Below, piece after piece: positions 48,033 through 56,784 of a stretch of 64,000 nt of DNA. This DNA is from Comamonas composti DSM 21721 (GTDB lineage: Bacteria; Pseudomonadota; Gammaproteobacteria; Burkholderiales; Burkholderiaceae_C): NCBI RefSeq assembly GCF_000429845.1, contig NZ_AUCQ01000003.1, positions 62,001-126,000 on the forward strand, given 5' to 3'. The notes below the pieces were generated by a model that was not told the DNA's origin, made no database searches, and was given only the letters and a program-made list of their open reading frames with translations. A program made the position numbers and the translations under genes. The first letter of the stretch is position 1. Every line of letters begins with the position of its first letter.

Positions 48033-49040
48033 ATGCAGACGAAGAAGAAACGCCATCTGCTGCACGCGGCGGCAGCCCTTGCCCTGGCCCTGTGCGGTCT
48101 GGGCGCTGCGGCCCAGCCCAAGCCCTATCCGCACAAGCTGATCTCCATGGTCGTGCCGTTCACGGCCGGCGGCCCGGCCGATGCCGATGCGCGCGTGGCC
48201 CAGCCGCTGCTGCAAAAGCAGTTGGCACAGAACCTGATCGTCGAGAACTATGCGGGCGCGGGCGGCTCCATTGGCGTGGCGCGCGTGCTGGCCCAGCCGG
48301 CCGACGGCTACACCCTGCTCATGGCCACGGTCAGCGAGCCCATACTGCCGCCGCTGACCCTGCCGTCCATCAAGTACAAGGCCGAAGACCTGCGCCTGGT
48401 CTCCCAGGTCTCCTACACCTATCTGGCCCTGGTCACGCGGCCCGGCCTGGGCGTCAAGAACCTCGACGAGCTGCTGGCCCATGCGCGCAATCCCGCGAAC
48501 AAGGAGCTGAGCTATGCCACGCCGGGCAACGGCTCGCTGTTCCACCTGGTCAGTGAGCATTTCAAGCAGCAAAGCGGAGCGCGCATGGTGCATGTGCCCT
48601 ACAAGGGGCTGGCGCCGGCGCTCAACGATCTCATGGGCAACCAGGTGGACGTGGCCTTTTTGCCGCTGGCCGGCAATGTGCCGGGCCTGATCGCCAGCGG
48701 CAAGGTCAAGGCCCTGGGAACGACCAGCCCTGCGGGCGCGGCGCCCATGCTGGGCCTGGCCTCGCTCAACGGTTCGGGCGCGGCCAGCCTCAAGGACTTC
48801 GTCTATACGGTGTGGACCGGCATCTTCGTGCCCCGCAAGACGCCCGAGGACGTGGTCCAGCAACTGCATGGCGCCGTCAACGCCTTGCTCAAGGGCCCCG
48901 AGTACCGCAGCTTCATCCAGGAAAGCGGCGGCATTGCACGCGACGCGGCCCAGCCGCTGGACGAGGCCGCGCGCTTTTTTGCGGCCGAGACGCAAAGACT
49001 GCGATCCGTGTTCCAGCTCGTCAAGCTGGAAGTGCATTGA
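48033..49040 (+). CDS. Bug/TctC-family periplasmic solute receptor
   Basis: A 335-residue secreted receptor with a signal peptide ending LGAAAQ. Bug signatures are KLISMVVPFTAGGPADADAR and LIVENYAGAGGSIGVARVLA. The ATG at 48033 has an AGAGGAGA site. It is paired with the amidohydrolase upstream and should bind the compound or product that the enzyme handles. No permease genes follow. Confidence 0.92.
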   Translation: MQTKKKRHLLHAAAALALALCGLGAAAQPKPYPHKLISMVVPFTAGGPADADARVAQPLLQKQLAQNLIVENYAGAGGSIGVARVLAQPADGYTLLMATVSEPILPPLTLPSIKYKAEDLRLVSQVSYTYLALVTRPGLGVKNLDELLAHARNPANKELSYATPGNGSLFHLVSEHFKQQSGARMVHVPYKGLAPALNDLMGNQVDVAFLPLAGNVPGLIASGKVKALGTTSPAGAAPMLGLASLNGSGAASLKDFVYTVWTGIFVPRKTPEDVVQQLHGAVNALLKGPEYRSFIQESGGIARDAAQPLDEAARFFAAETQRLRSVFQLVKLEVH

Positions 49041-49085
49041 CGGGCCCGGATCGGGCGCTGCCGGCTGCAGGCGGGATATCTGGTC

Positions 49086-49138
49086 ATATCGGCCTGTAGC
49101 GCTTGTCCAGCAAGCGCTACCTGCTATCAAAAGCAGAG
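49086..49138 (-). repeat. Dispersed intergenic repeat, family I, copy 5 (perfect hairpin)
   Basis: GTAGCGCTTG (49096-49105) and CAAGCGCTAC (49111-49120) form a perfect ten-base-pair stem with a TCCAG loop. The flanks (minus strand TTTTGATAGCAG) match the other copies. It lies between convergent genes and may work as a two-way terminator. Confidence 0.7.
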
Positions 49139-49142
49139 ATGC

Positions 49143-49931
49143 TTATTGCGCCAGCACCCTGAATGTCAAGGTGTAGTTGTTGCCGTACTGCGGTGCCTTG
49201 GCGCCTGCCGGGGCATCGCTGCGATAGCGCACCAGGGCCAGGTAGACGCCGGGCTTGGCCGGGGTGTAGGCGATGCGGCCCCGGGCATCGGTCTGCAGGC
49301 GCTCCACGCTGTGCTGGCTGGCCATGTCCATGGGGGAGCGGAAGATCTCCACCTTCTGGTCGGCCAGCGGCTGGCCCTGATAGTGCACCAGGAACTCGAA
49401 CGCCTCGCCCGCGAACAGGTCGCTGGGATGGGTCACGGGCACGATCTCCAGCCCCTCGCCCGAGGCCTTGAGCGCGGCTCTGGTGGGCGAGCCGGCCGTG
49501 ATGTAGGCCTCGGAAACGGACAGCGACTGGTAGTGGCTCAGCAGCTTGGCGCCTTCAGGCACGGGCGTTGCGGGATCGCGCGCGACCTCGACCTTGCCTG
49601 CGCGCTCCCAGGAGCGAAAGATCGCGCCCAGGCGCGGCCCGGTGCTGATGCGGTAGGTACCCTTTTCCTGGGGCAGCTTTTGCTCGGCCACGGTGCGGGT
49701 CCTGAACTGGCGCACATCGCCAATCGGGCTGACCGAGCCGTCGGGCGCAGTCAGCGTGAAGCGCGTGTCGCCGAAAGCCACATCGGAGAGAAAGAACTTC
49801 TCGGTAAAGCCCGCGTCCATGCTGACCGTGGCGCCGGGCTGGGCCTCGAAGCTCGTGGGCAGCAGATAAGGCGTGTGCGCCTGGGCGGAGAAACAGGCCG
49901 CCAGCAGCAGCGGCAGGAGAGGGAGTTTCAT
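49143..49931 (-). CDS. DUF4198 domain-containing periplasmic protein
   Basis: A 262-residue exported protein. The signal peptide MKLPLLPLLLAACFSAQA is followed at once by HTPYLLPTSFEAQPG, the usual N-terminus of DUF4198 proteins, with an early histidine that could bind metal. The rest is beta-rich, with a carboxypeptidase-regulatory-like end (ARGRIAYTPAKPGVYLALVRYR). DUF4198 genes often neighbour TonB receptors or metal transporters. It is the last gene of the TonB receptor, EF-hand protein, DUF4198 series; a metal or iron-complex uptake role is inferred. Confidence 0.85.
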   Translation of the reverse strand: MKLPLLPLLLAACFSAQAHTPYLLPTSFEAQPGATVSMDAGFTEKFFLSDVAFGDTRFTLTAPDGSVSPIGDVRQFRTRTVAEQKLPQEKGTYRISTGPRLGAIFRSWERAGKVEVARDPATPVPEGAKLLSHYQSLSVSEAYITAGSPTRAALKASGEGLEIVPVTHPSDLFAGEAFEFLVHYQGQPLADQKVEIFRSPMDMASQHSVERLQTDARGRIAYTPAKPGVYLALVRYRSDAPAGAKAPQYGNNYTLTFRVLAQ

Positions 49932-50008
49932 GGTGTTCCAATTTCGGTGATCGATGTCGCTGCGCGCCATCCGCATCGTGCTGCGGCCAGCACCGATGCG
50001 GCAGAGGC

Positions 50009-50509
50009 TCAGCGAATGTCCTTTTTCTCGCGCACGTCCCTGTCATCCACGACACCATCGCCGTTCACATCGGCTTCCTTGAAGGTCTTGTCGGCCATGG
50101 CCATTTCCTCGTCCAGCGTGAAGCGGCCGTCGCGGTTTTTGTCGACGACGCCGAAGCGCACATGGGCCTGCCTGATGGAGGCTGCATAGCGCGCATCGGG
50201 CTCGCGGCCCTGGTATTGCTGCTTGAGGCGGCCTTCGAATTCGGCCACGTATTCCTCTTCGCTGAGCCAGCCGTCGCCGTTCGTGTCGCCGGCCAGAAAA
50301 CGCTGCTTGCGCACTTCATCGTATTCCTCGCGCGTGACCTTGCCGTCGCGGTTGACGTCGTAGCCGCCGATGAAGGCTGTGGGGCCGTGGCCGCCGGCCG
50401 GCTTTGCGGGCCCGTTGGCGGGCGCCGATCCGTTGGCCGCACAGGCCGAGAGCAGGGCGGCGAGGCCGGCAGCAGCCAGCAGGCGGTGGGCGGTGGAAAA
50501 TTTCTTCAT
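50009..50509 (-). CDS. EF-hand lipoprotein
   Basis: A 166-residue putative lipoprotein. The signal ends LLSACAANG (lipobox Cys about 23). Four EF-hand-like calcium loops follow: DVNRDGKVTREE, DTNGDGWLSEEE, DKNRDGRFTLDE and DVNGDGVVDDRD. It lies between a Fur-box-controlled TonB receptor gene and a DUF4198 gene, all minus strand. It probably binds calcium or another divalent metal at the envelope; function unknown. The ATG at 50509 was chosen because the signal peptide starts there. Confidence 0.85.
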   Translation of the reverse strand: MKKFSTAHRLLAAAGLAALLSACAANGSAPANGPAKPAGGHGPTAFIGGYDVNRDGKVTREEYDEVRKQRFLAGDTNGDGWLSEEEYVAEFEGRLKQQYQGREPDARYAASIRQAHVRFGVVDKNRDGRFTLDEEMAMADKTFKEADVNGDGVVDDRDVREKKDIR

Positions 50510-50610
50510 CACAGAAGACTCCTTGGGTTGAGGGCTCACAACAGGGGACGAAAAGGCTGCGGCCGGGCCTCGCGGGGGCTGGCCGCAGCGCTCAGAACGT
50601 ATTCACGTTC

Positions 50611-52977
50611 CTAGAACACGACGTTCATGGAGACCGCGAACGTGCGGCCCGGATTGCTCAGCAGCTCGATGTCGCGCTGGTCCTTGGCCACGGCGGGCTG
50701 AAGGTTGCGCGTGCTCGAGTAATCCCAGTAGCGCCTGTCGCCGAGGTTGTAGATGCCGGCATTCAGGCGCACGTTCTTCGCCAGCTGCCAGTAGCCGACC
50801 AGGTCGAAGATCGCATAGCCGGGGACGCGGAACAGCTGCGTCGTGGATTCGGTGATGGCCTGGCCCGCGTTCATATAGGAGTCGCGGTTGGTCGCCACGG
50901 CCTGCTTGCCGGCGACGAAGGTGCCGGTCAGGTTGACGCCCCAGCGCTTGGCCGGTGCGTCATAGCCGGCACCAATGATGGCCTTGCGTGGAAGCACGCT
51001 GTCCAGCGGCTGGCTCTTGTCGCCGTCGTAGCGCGACTTGGAGGTGCCCCGGCTGAGGCCCATGGCCCAGTGCGTGTACAGGCCCTGCAGGGCAGGCGTC
51101 CACTGGCCATGCTCAAGGCGTGCGCTGAGCTCCATGCCGTAGATCCTGGCGCTGTCGCGGTTCTCGGCCTGGTAGATGGTGCCTATGTGATTCGGTACGT
51201 TGCCGAACAGGTCGGGCCGGCCCGTGCGCGTGTAGCGCGTGTAGGCGATGAAGTCCGAATACTTGGTGTGGAAGATGGAGCCGTTGAAGACCACGCCCGG
51301 CATGGGCGAGCCCTTGAGGCCCAGGTCGAAGGCGTTGCTGGTTTCCTGCTTGAGGCCGGCATTGCCGATCAGCGCATACTGGTTGCCGGTGTTGTAGTTG
51401 CTGGCCATGTTCCAGGAGCCGAAGATCTCGCCGGCCGAAGGCGCGCGTCCGCTGCGCTTGAACTGGGCGTAGGCGCTGAACTGGGGCGTGAGCTCATAGA
51501 CCAGGCTCAGGCTGGGGCTGGCGATGTTGTTGCCATGCGTGCCGCCATAGAGCTTGTCCACATCGGCCGGTGTGAGCGCGCCCGTGGCAAAGCCATCCAG
51601 GTTGCGCGGCTTGATCTCCACGCGATCCACACGCAGCGCAGGAATCAGAGCCAGGCGTCGCCCGCCGGCCTGCCAGGAAATCTCGTCCTGCAGGAAGGCG
51701 CCATAACGCGTGGTCTTGGTATCGGGCTGGGGCTGCATGAAGCCGCTCACGTTCCAGGGGCGCTCCATGTCTTCCGTGGACGCGTTGATGCCGAAGCTCA
51801 GGCGATGGTTGTCCAGGCGCTTGTCGCCGGTGCTCGAAAAGCCCCAGCCGCTGGTCTTGGTGCCCGAGATGTTGTGCACCGTGGCACCCGTGGACAGCGT
51901 GGTGGTGTCGGTGGCGTCGTCGGTCTTGGTGTTCTGCAGGAACAGGCGCGAGTCCAGTTGGTCCACCCAGGCGCTTTGCGGCGTCCACAGATGCTGCAGC
52001 TGAAGCGTGTTGCGGCTGGTGTCGCTGGCCTGCTGGGAGTTCTCGGTGATCAGCGAGTTGGTGCTGTCCCAGCCGTTGAACAGCGTGTTGTTCTTGCGGC
52101 GGTACAGGTCGGCCGAGAGCACGAGGCGCTGGGCGCTGTCTATGCGCAGGCCGCCCTTGAGCAGCAGGGCGTTCGAATGCCAGCTGTCGGGCGAGCTGCT
52201 CACGATGTCGCTGTTGTTGCGCGTCTCATGGCCGTCGCGGCGCGAGAAGGCGATCAGGCCGTCGAGGTCGCCCGAGCGGCCAGCGGCCGTGACGCTCTCG
52301 TTCCAGGAGCGGTTGACCGAGTCATAGCCGACCTTGCCGGCGATGTACGAGCTCTTGCCGTCGCGCAGAAAGTCTTCCACGGACTTGGTGCGAAAGCCCA
52401 CCGAGCCGCCGATGCCGCCGGCCGTGCGCCGTGCGGTCGTCGTGCCCGAGTCGATGCTCACCGAAGAGAACATCTCGGGGTCTATGAAGTCGCGCCCCAC
52501 GCCGAAGGTGTTGCTGCCTGCGCGGCTTGCATAGGGGCGGGTGGCTGCATTGGGCAGCTCTATGCCGTCCACATCCATGCCGATGCGGTTGCCCTCTATG
52601 CCGCGTATGTTGTAGCCCGTGGTGCCCGCGCGGTCGAAGCTGCTGCGGTTGCGGCTCGCGCCCGAGGCCGTGCCCGGAGCCGACACCAGGGGCTGGTAGC
52701 GCACGATGTCGGCCATGTCATTGGCCTGCTCCAGGGCCTGGCCGCTGACCGTGGCAGAGGCTCCGGGTTCGCGCTTTTCAGCGGTATCGCGGACCTCGAC
52801 CTGGGGCAGGGCCTGGGATATCAGGGTCTGTGTAGCGGGTTCGTCCTGGGCCCAGGAGGCGGCAGGCAGCAGGCCGATGATGGTGGCCTGCACGGCCAGG
52901 GCCAGCAGGCTGCGCGGTTGCGCGGGATGGGTGATGCAGGTCTTGCCTGAAAAAATGGAATGCGATGTCAGCGCCAT
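50611..52977 (-). CDS. TonB-dependent outer-membrane receptor (hemoglobin/transferrin/lactoferrin type)
   Basis: A 788-residue receptor. The signal peptide ends ASWAQ. A plug domain (VEVRDTAEKREPGASATVSG, then YNIRGIEGNRIGMDVDGIEL) and a 22-strand barrel follow, ending AVSMNVVF. Its plug and barrel pattern resembles the haem/hemoglobin receptor class (TIGR01785/86-like), but no ligand can be assigned. A GTG 57 bases upstream is an alternative start. A Fur box lies about 125 bases before the ATG, so iron probably represses it. It leads the transcript including the EF-hand and DUF4198 genes. Confidence 0.92.
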   Translation of the reverse strand: MALTSHSIFSGKTCITHPAQPRSLLALAVQATIIGLLPAASWAQDEPATQTLISQALPQVEVRDTAEKREPGASATVSGQALEQANDMADIVRYQPLVSAPGTASGASRNRSSFDRAGTTGYNIRGIEGNRIGMDVDGIELPNAATRPYASRAGSNTFGVGRDFIDPEMFSSVSIDSGTTTARRTAGGIGGSVGFRTKSVEDFLRDGKSSYIAGKVGYDSVNRSWNESVTAAGRSGDLDGLIAFSRRDGHETRNNSDIVSSSPDSWHSNALLLKGGLRIDSAQRLVLSADLYRRKNNTLFNGWDSTNSLITENSQQASDTSRNTLQLQHLWTPQSAWVDQLDSRLFLQNTKTDDATDTTTLSTGATVHNISGTKTSGWGFSSTGDKRLDNHRLSFGINASTEDMERPWNVSGFMQPQPDTKTTRYGAFLQDEISWQAGGRRLALIPALRVDRVEIKPRNLDGFATGALTPADVDKLYGGTHGNNIASPSLSLVYELTPQFSAYAQFKRSGRAPSAGEIFGSWNMASNYNTGNQYALIGNAGLKQETSNAFDLGLKGSPMPGVVFNGSIFHTKYSDFIAYTRYTRTGRPDLFGNVPNHIGTIYQAENRDSARIYGMELSARLEHGQWTPALQGLYTHWAMGLSRGTSKSRYDGDKSQPLDSVLPRKAIIGAGYDAPAKRWGVNLTGTFVAGKQAVATNRDSYMNAGQAITESTTQLFRVPGYAIFDLVGYWQLAKNVRLNAGIYNLGDRRYWDYSSTRNLQPAVAKDQRDIELLSNPGRTFAVSMNVVF

Positions 52978-53103
52978 GGTAGAGATTGGAATGAAAGGGT
53001 TGCTGGCTAGCTCCCCCTGTTCTCCACCAAGCACTCCCGCAGGAGCCTCGCTGTCCTCCAGATGATAATTGTCTGCTGGCTGGGCTTGATTGTCTCACAT
53101 ACT

Positions 53104-53122
53104 GAGAACGATTCTCATTATC
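53104..53122. promoter_or_regulatory. Fur box upstream of the TonB receptor
   Basis: GAGAACGATTCTCATTATC matches most of the 19-base Fur consensus (alternating GATAAT units). It lies between the end of the tautomerase gene and the receptor start. A second weaker stretch (GATGATAATTGTC, 53061-53073) is closer to the gene. Confidence 0.8.
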
Positions 53123-53147
53123 GAAAAAGATTTGCGATTCGTCAAAA

Positions 53148-53339
53148 CTAACGGCCCAAATCCTTGGCGCTGATGCCGGCAATGCCCCAGTTCTCCTTGG
53201 GCACGTCCTGTATCCAGACGCGCACATTGGCCACGGGCGCACCCACGGCCTCGACCAGGGCCTGGGTGACCTTTTCGATCACCGCTTTTTTCTGCTCCTC
53301 GCTGCGGCCTTCCAGCATGTAGATTTGTGCAAATGGCAT
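53148..53339 (-). CDS. dmpI: 4-oxalocrotonate tautomerase
   Basis: A 63-residue tautomerase. Pro1 (after Met removal), Arg11 and Arg39 of the active site are present; Phe50 of XylH is Trp50 here. It converts 2-hydroxymuconate to 2-oxo-3-hexenedioate between the dehydrogenase DmpC and the decarboxylase DmpH. The ATG at 53339 is required as Pro must be second. It is the last gene of the meta-cleavage set, separated from it by a family II repeat. Confidence 0.93.
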   Translation of the reverse strand: MPFAQIYMLEGRSEEQKKAVIEKVTQALVEAVGAPVANVRVWIQDVPKENWGIAGISAKDLGR

Positions 53340-53390
53340 AGAGCTTCCTTTTTCTATCAATCGTTATCGGTGGCAAGACAAGAGGCCCGG

Positions 53391-53506
53391 CGCCCAAAAC
53401 CGGCAGAGCCTTCCTCAGAGACGCCGAGCAAGAGCCGCCTCGCGGCGAAGGCATCGTCCCCTTGTTTCTCTATTTCAGGGGAAGGCGCCGCAGGCGACTC
53501 AGGGGG
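53391..53506 (+). repeat. Intergenic repeat family II, copy 1
   Basis: Modules in order: CAGAGACGCCGAGCAAGAGC, GTCCCC, GGGGAAGGCGCCGCAGGCG, then ACTCAGGGGG at the Bug stop codon. This is a diverged copy of the repeats at 54.6, 58.8, 59.8 and 63.9 kb. Confidence 0.65.
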
Positions 53507-54493
53507 TTAAGCCTTGATCCCCAGCTTGCGAATCAAGTCACCCCAGCGCTTGTTCTCTGCGCGGATGAATTCCGCGAACTGCTGGGGCGTGTTGGCGCGC
53601 AGATTGCCCGAGATGTTGTCAAAGGCCTGCTGCACCTCGGCCGTCTTGGCGCCTGCAGCCCAGGCCTCGTGCAGCTTGGTGATCACGGCCTGGGGCGTGG
53701 CCGCCGGCGCCACCAGGCCAAACCAGGTCTCGACCTCAAAGCCGGGATAGCCCGACTCGGCTACCGTGGGCACATCGGGCAAGGCCTTGGAACGCTGGGG
53801 CGAAGTCACGGCAATGGCGCGCAGCTTGCCGGCCTTGATGTGCTGCAAGGTCGTGGCCAGCGAGCTTTCCATGCTCATCATCACCGTGCCCGACAGCAGA
53901 TCCGGCACGATCTGGCTGGAGCCCTTGTAGGGCACATTGGTCAGCTGAATGCCGGCCACGGACTGCAGCAGCTCGGCGGCCAGATGGTTGCTGGTGCCAA
54001 TGCCCGAGGTCGCGTAATTCACCTTGCCGGGGTTGGCCTTGGCATAGGCCACCATGCCCTTGAGGTCGGAGAATGGTGCGCCTGGATTGATCACCAGCGC
54101 GCAAGGCGTGGTGCCGACCAGGGAGATCGGACGCAAGTCCTTTTCCACATCAAAAGGAACGCTGTTGTACAGGTGGGGCGCAATGGCCAGGCTGCTGATG
54201 GCCGTCAGGCCAATGGTGTAGCCGTCGGCTGCGGCCTTGGCCACGGCGTCCGTGCCGATATTGCCCCCGGCCCCGGCCTTGTTCTCCACCACAAAGGGCT
54301 GGCCCAGTTGGTCCGACATGGCCTTGGCTGCCGCGCGGCCCATGACGTCCGTGGGGCCACCGGCCGGAAACGGCACGATGATGCGCACCGGGCGCGTGGG
54401 GTAGACCGCCTGCGCCAGGGCGCGGCCCGGCAGGGCCATGGTCATGGTCATGGCTGCCAGGGCGGCCGCCGTCATCAACTCTCTTCTTTGCAT
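53507..54493 (-). CDS. Bug/TctC-family periplasmic solute receptor in the meta-cleavage cluster
   Basis: A 328-residue secreted receptor with a signal peptide ending GRALAQ. Bug signatures are RPVRIIVPFPAGGPTDVMGR and FVVENKAGAGGNIGTDAVAK. It lies between dmpH and dmpI in the same direction and is flanked by family II repeats on both sides, so it may be an insertion into the pathway operon. It likely binds an aromatic acid or carboxylate related to the pathway; the ligand is unproven. Confidence 0.92.
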   Translation of the reverse strand: MQRRELMTAAALAAMTMTMALPGRALAQAVYPTRPVRIIVPFPAGGPTDVMGRAAAKAMSDQLGQPFVVENKAGAGGNIGTDAVAKAAADGYTIGLTAISSLAIAPHLYNSVPFDVEKDLRPISLVGTTPCALVINPGAPFSDLKGMVAYAKANPGKVNYATSGIGTSNHLAAELLQSVAGIQLTNVPYKGSSQIVPDLLSGTVMMSMESSLATTLQHIKAGKLRAIAVTSPQRSKALPDVPTVAESGYPGFEVETWFGLVAPAATPQAVITKLHEAWAAGAKTAEVQQAFDNISGNLRANTPQQFAEFIRAENKRWGDLIRKLGIKA

Positions 54494-54589
54494 GGTTTGT
54501 CTCCGTTTTTGTTTTGAAAAATCTTGATGGGATGAATCGTTTTGAGGCGCTGGTACAGCGCTACAAAGCTTGGGCTGGGCCTTGAAAAC

Positions 54590-54685
54590 TGGCGCGGCCC
54601 AAGGCCAAAGACACCGAGGAAGGGCCGCCCCGCACCGAGGGTGTCGTCCCCCTTTCAGGGGGAAGGCGCGAAGCGACTCAGGGGG
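54590..54685 (+). repeat. Intergenic repeat family II, copy 2
   Basis: The core reads GCGCGGCCCAAGGCCAAAGA, GGGCCGCCCCGC, GTGTCGTCCCCC, GGGGGAAGGCGCGAAGCGAC and TCAGGGGG. It ends 12 bases before the dmpH stop. Confidence 0.75.
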
Positions 54686-54697
54686 AGTCCAACCACC

Positions 54698-55489
54698 TCA
54701 GGCGGCGAAGCTGATTGACGTGCTGCCCATGCCTTGCACGCGCAGGCAGACATGGTCGCCAGCGGCCACGGCCACGGCCTCGGTGGCGCCACCCGAGAGA
54801 ATCAGGCTGCCCGCCGGAATTTCCTGGCCACGCCGGCCCAGGTGGTTGGCCAGCATGGCAATGGCTGCGGCCGGGTGGCCCAGCACCGCTGCACCTGCGC
54901 CCATGGCCACGGGCTGGCCGTTTTTCTCCAGCACCAGGCCCACGGTGCGCAGATCCACGGCGTCGGGGCGCAAGGGCTGGCCGCCGACCACAAAGCGCGC
55001 GGCCGAGGTGTTGTCGGCCACCACGCTCTTGAGGTCGAACTTGAAGTCGCGGTAGCGGCTGTCGATGACTTCGATGCCGGGCATCACAAAGTCGGTAGCG
55101 GCCAGCACGGCGCCGATATGGCAGCCCGGGCCCTTGAGCGCATGTTTGAGCACAAAGGCGATCTCGGGCTCCACCTTGGGATGGATCAGCTCCGAGGTCT
55201 TGACCGTGCCGCCATCGGGCACGCTGAAGTAGTCCACCAGAAAGCCGAACACCGGGTCGGTGACGCCCATTTGCTTCATCTTGGCGTGCGAGGTCAGCCC
55301 GGCCTTGAGGCCCACCACGCGGGCGCCGCGTGCCAGCTTGCGCGCCAGGATGGCGGCCTGTATGGCGTAGGCGTCATCCCAGTCCATATCGGGATGGGCG
55401 TCGGTGATCTTCAAGGTGTCGTGGGCCTGCAGCTCGCAGGTCTCCAGATGCTCGGCCAGTTGTTCGATGGTGGCGGGGGAAAGTGCCAT
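54698..55489 (-). CDS. dmpH: 2-oxo-3-hexenedioate (4-oxalocrotonate) decarboxylase
   Basis: A 263-residue enzyme of the hydratase/decarboxylase family. It starts MALSPATIEQLAEHLETCEL, then GLKAGLTSHAKMKQMGV, LIHPKVEPEIAFVLKH (metal Glu pair) and VIDSRYRDFKFDL, matching DmpH/XylI rather than the hydratase DmpE. It releases CO2 from 2-oxo-3-hexenedioate to give 2-oxopent-4-enoate, and usually forms a complex with DmpE. The ATG at 55489 is canonical; the longer frame is antisense sequence. Preceded by a binding-protein gene 44 bases upstream. Confidence 0.94.
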   Translation of the reverse strand: MALSPATIEQLAEHLETCELQAHDTLKITDAHPDMDWDDAYAIQAAILARKLARGARVVGLKAGLTSHAKMKQMGVTDPVFGFLVDYFSVPDGGTVKTSELIHPKVEPEIAFVLKHALKGPGCHIGAVLAATDFVMPGIEVIDSRYRDFKFDLKSVVADNTSAARFVVGGQPLRPDAVDLRTVGLVLEKNGQPVAMGAGAAVLGHPAAAIAMLANHLGRRGQEIPAGSLILSGGATEAVAVAAGDHVCLRVQGMGSTSISFAA

Positions 55490-55533
55490 GGGGTGCTCCG
55501 AATATTGAAAATGAATGGGCGGGCAAGGCCTGC

Positions 55534-56784
55534 TCAGGTCTGGCCCAGGGTGAGCTCGGCCGTGACGGGGATGAAGGGCGAGCGCGTGTTGTCCACGACT
55601 TCCAGCACCCAGCGGCCCTGTGCGTTCTTCAGCCATTGACCGCCCACGGCGGGTGTGGAGCAGACGTTGAGGCTGGGCATGCGGCCCGAGAAGCTCAGCG
55701 GCCCGACCACGGTCCTGGCCTTGACGCGGCGCAGCGCCTGCACCAGGCCCTGGCGTGTGGGCTCCTGGGCCTGCTCCACGGCCTGTACGGCCAGATCGAC
55801 CATGGCATGGGAAAAGCCCAGCGTCTGCACCCAGGGCTTGCCCGTGCGCGTCTCGTACTCGCGCGCCACCTGGGCCGAACTCGCGCTGGTAAAGCCCGAG
55901 CTGAAAGGCCAGGCCGGAGACCACCAGACTTCGTTGGTCAGCGCAAGATCCGGCTGGTCGATCTGCCCCACGGTGTCCGCAAACGCAAAGGCCTTGGCCA
56001 GCGAGAGCATGCGAGGCTGGTAGCCGACCTCGCGTGCGGCTGCGTGAAATGCGAGCGCCATGGGCGGTGGCAGAACGCCCGTGACCATGGATACCCTGGC
56101 ATCGCGCAGGCGTGTGGCAATTCCCTTGTAATCGGGCGCCGAGAGCTTGAGCCGGCCCGGCTCGAAGAGCCTGAGGCCGCGTTGCTCCATGGCGCGTGGA
56201 AAGGCTGCCATGAAGGCCGATCCGTCTATGTCGTCAGGCCAGATGCCACCCACCAGCGAGCCCAGGCGGGCACGTGCGAACAGGCTGGAATGCACGTCGG
56301 CAAAGTCCTCGAGCCCGACGAAGAAGTGAAAGGTCCACTGAAAGCCCTTGTAGAGATCGCCCTTGCGCCCCTGAAACCAGGCTTGCCAGGGCGCGACCGT
56401 GGTCACGCAGGGAATGCCTGCCGCCTCGCAGACATCGGCCACGGGGTTGCAGATCTCGGGTGTGGCCGAGGCCAGCACCATGTGCACGCCGCTGGCAGCG
56501 AGTGCCGAGGCGATCTCGGCGGCCCGCTCTGACGAGGATGCGGCGTCATGCAGCTCCAGCTCGATTTTCCTGCGCCCCATGTGCCGCGTGTCCAGGCCCT
56601 GGGCCAGACGCTGGGCAAACAACTCGTGCACATAGATGTTGGTGGCGCCAAAGGCCGCGAGCGCCCCGGTGTTGGGCGAGATGATGGCAATGCGCAGCGC
56701 GCGGCCATCATCGGCTGCAGAGGCCTGGGTGGACTGGGCCAGGCCCCAGGCCGCCGATGCCTTGAGCAGGGCGCGGCGCTTCAT
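55534..56784 (-). CDS. Type-1 periplasmic binding protein (LivK/HAAT family) inside the meta-cleavage operon
   Basis: A 416-residue secreted binding protein. A short Arg-rich signal ([20 protein letters not shown]) resembles a Tat signal only weakly (RRALLK). The domain [20 protein letters not shown] belongs to the leucine/amide-binding fold. Its ATG overlaps the dmpG stop by four bases (ATGA), so its translation is coupled to the aldolase. Such proteins bind aromatic acids in some bacteria. No permease genes are adjacent. Confidence 0.88.
   Translation of the reverse strand: MKRRALLKASAAWGLAQSTQASAADDGRALRIAIISPNTGALAAFGATNIYVHELFAQRLAQGLDTRHMGRRKIELELHDAASSSERAAEIASALAASGVHMVLASATPEICNPVADVCEAAGIPCVTTVAPWQAWFQGRKGDLYKGFQWTFHFFVGLEDFADVHSSLFARARLGSLVGGIWPDDIDGSAFMAAFPRAMEQRGLRLFEPGRLKLSAPDYKGIATRLRDARVSMVTGVLPPPMALAFHAAAREVGYQPRMLSLAKAFAFADTVGQIDQPDLALTNEVWWSPAWPFSSGFTSASSAQVAREYETRTGKPWVQTLGFSHAMVDLAVQAVEQAQEPTRQGLVQALRRVKARTVVGPLSFSGRMPSLNVCSTPAVGGQWLKNAQGRWVLEVVDNTRSPFIPVTAELTLGQT

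Noticed and set aside
50404..52950. An 848-codon plus-strand frame opposite the TonB receptor
   Set aside because: Antisense shadow with biased Ala/Gly/Arg composition; the minus strand encodes a recognisable receptor.
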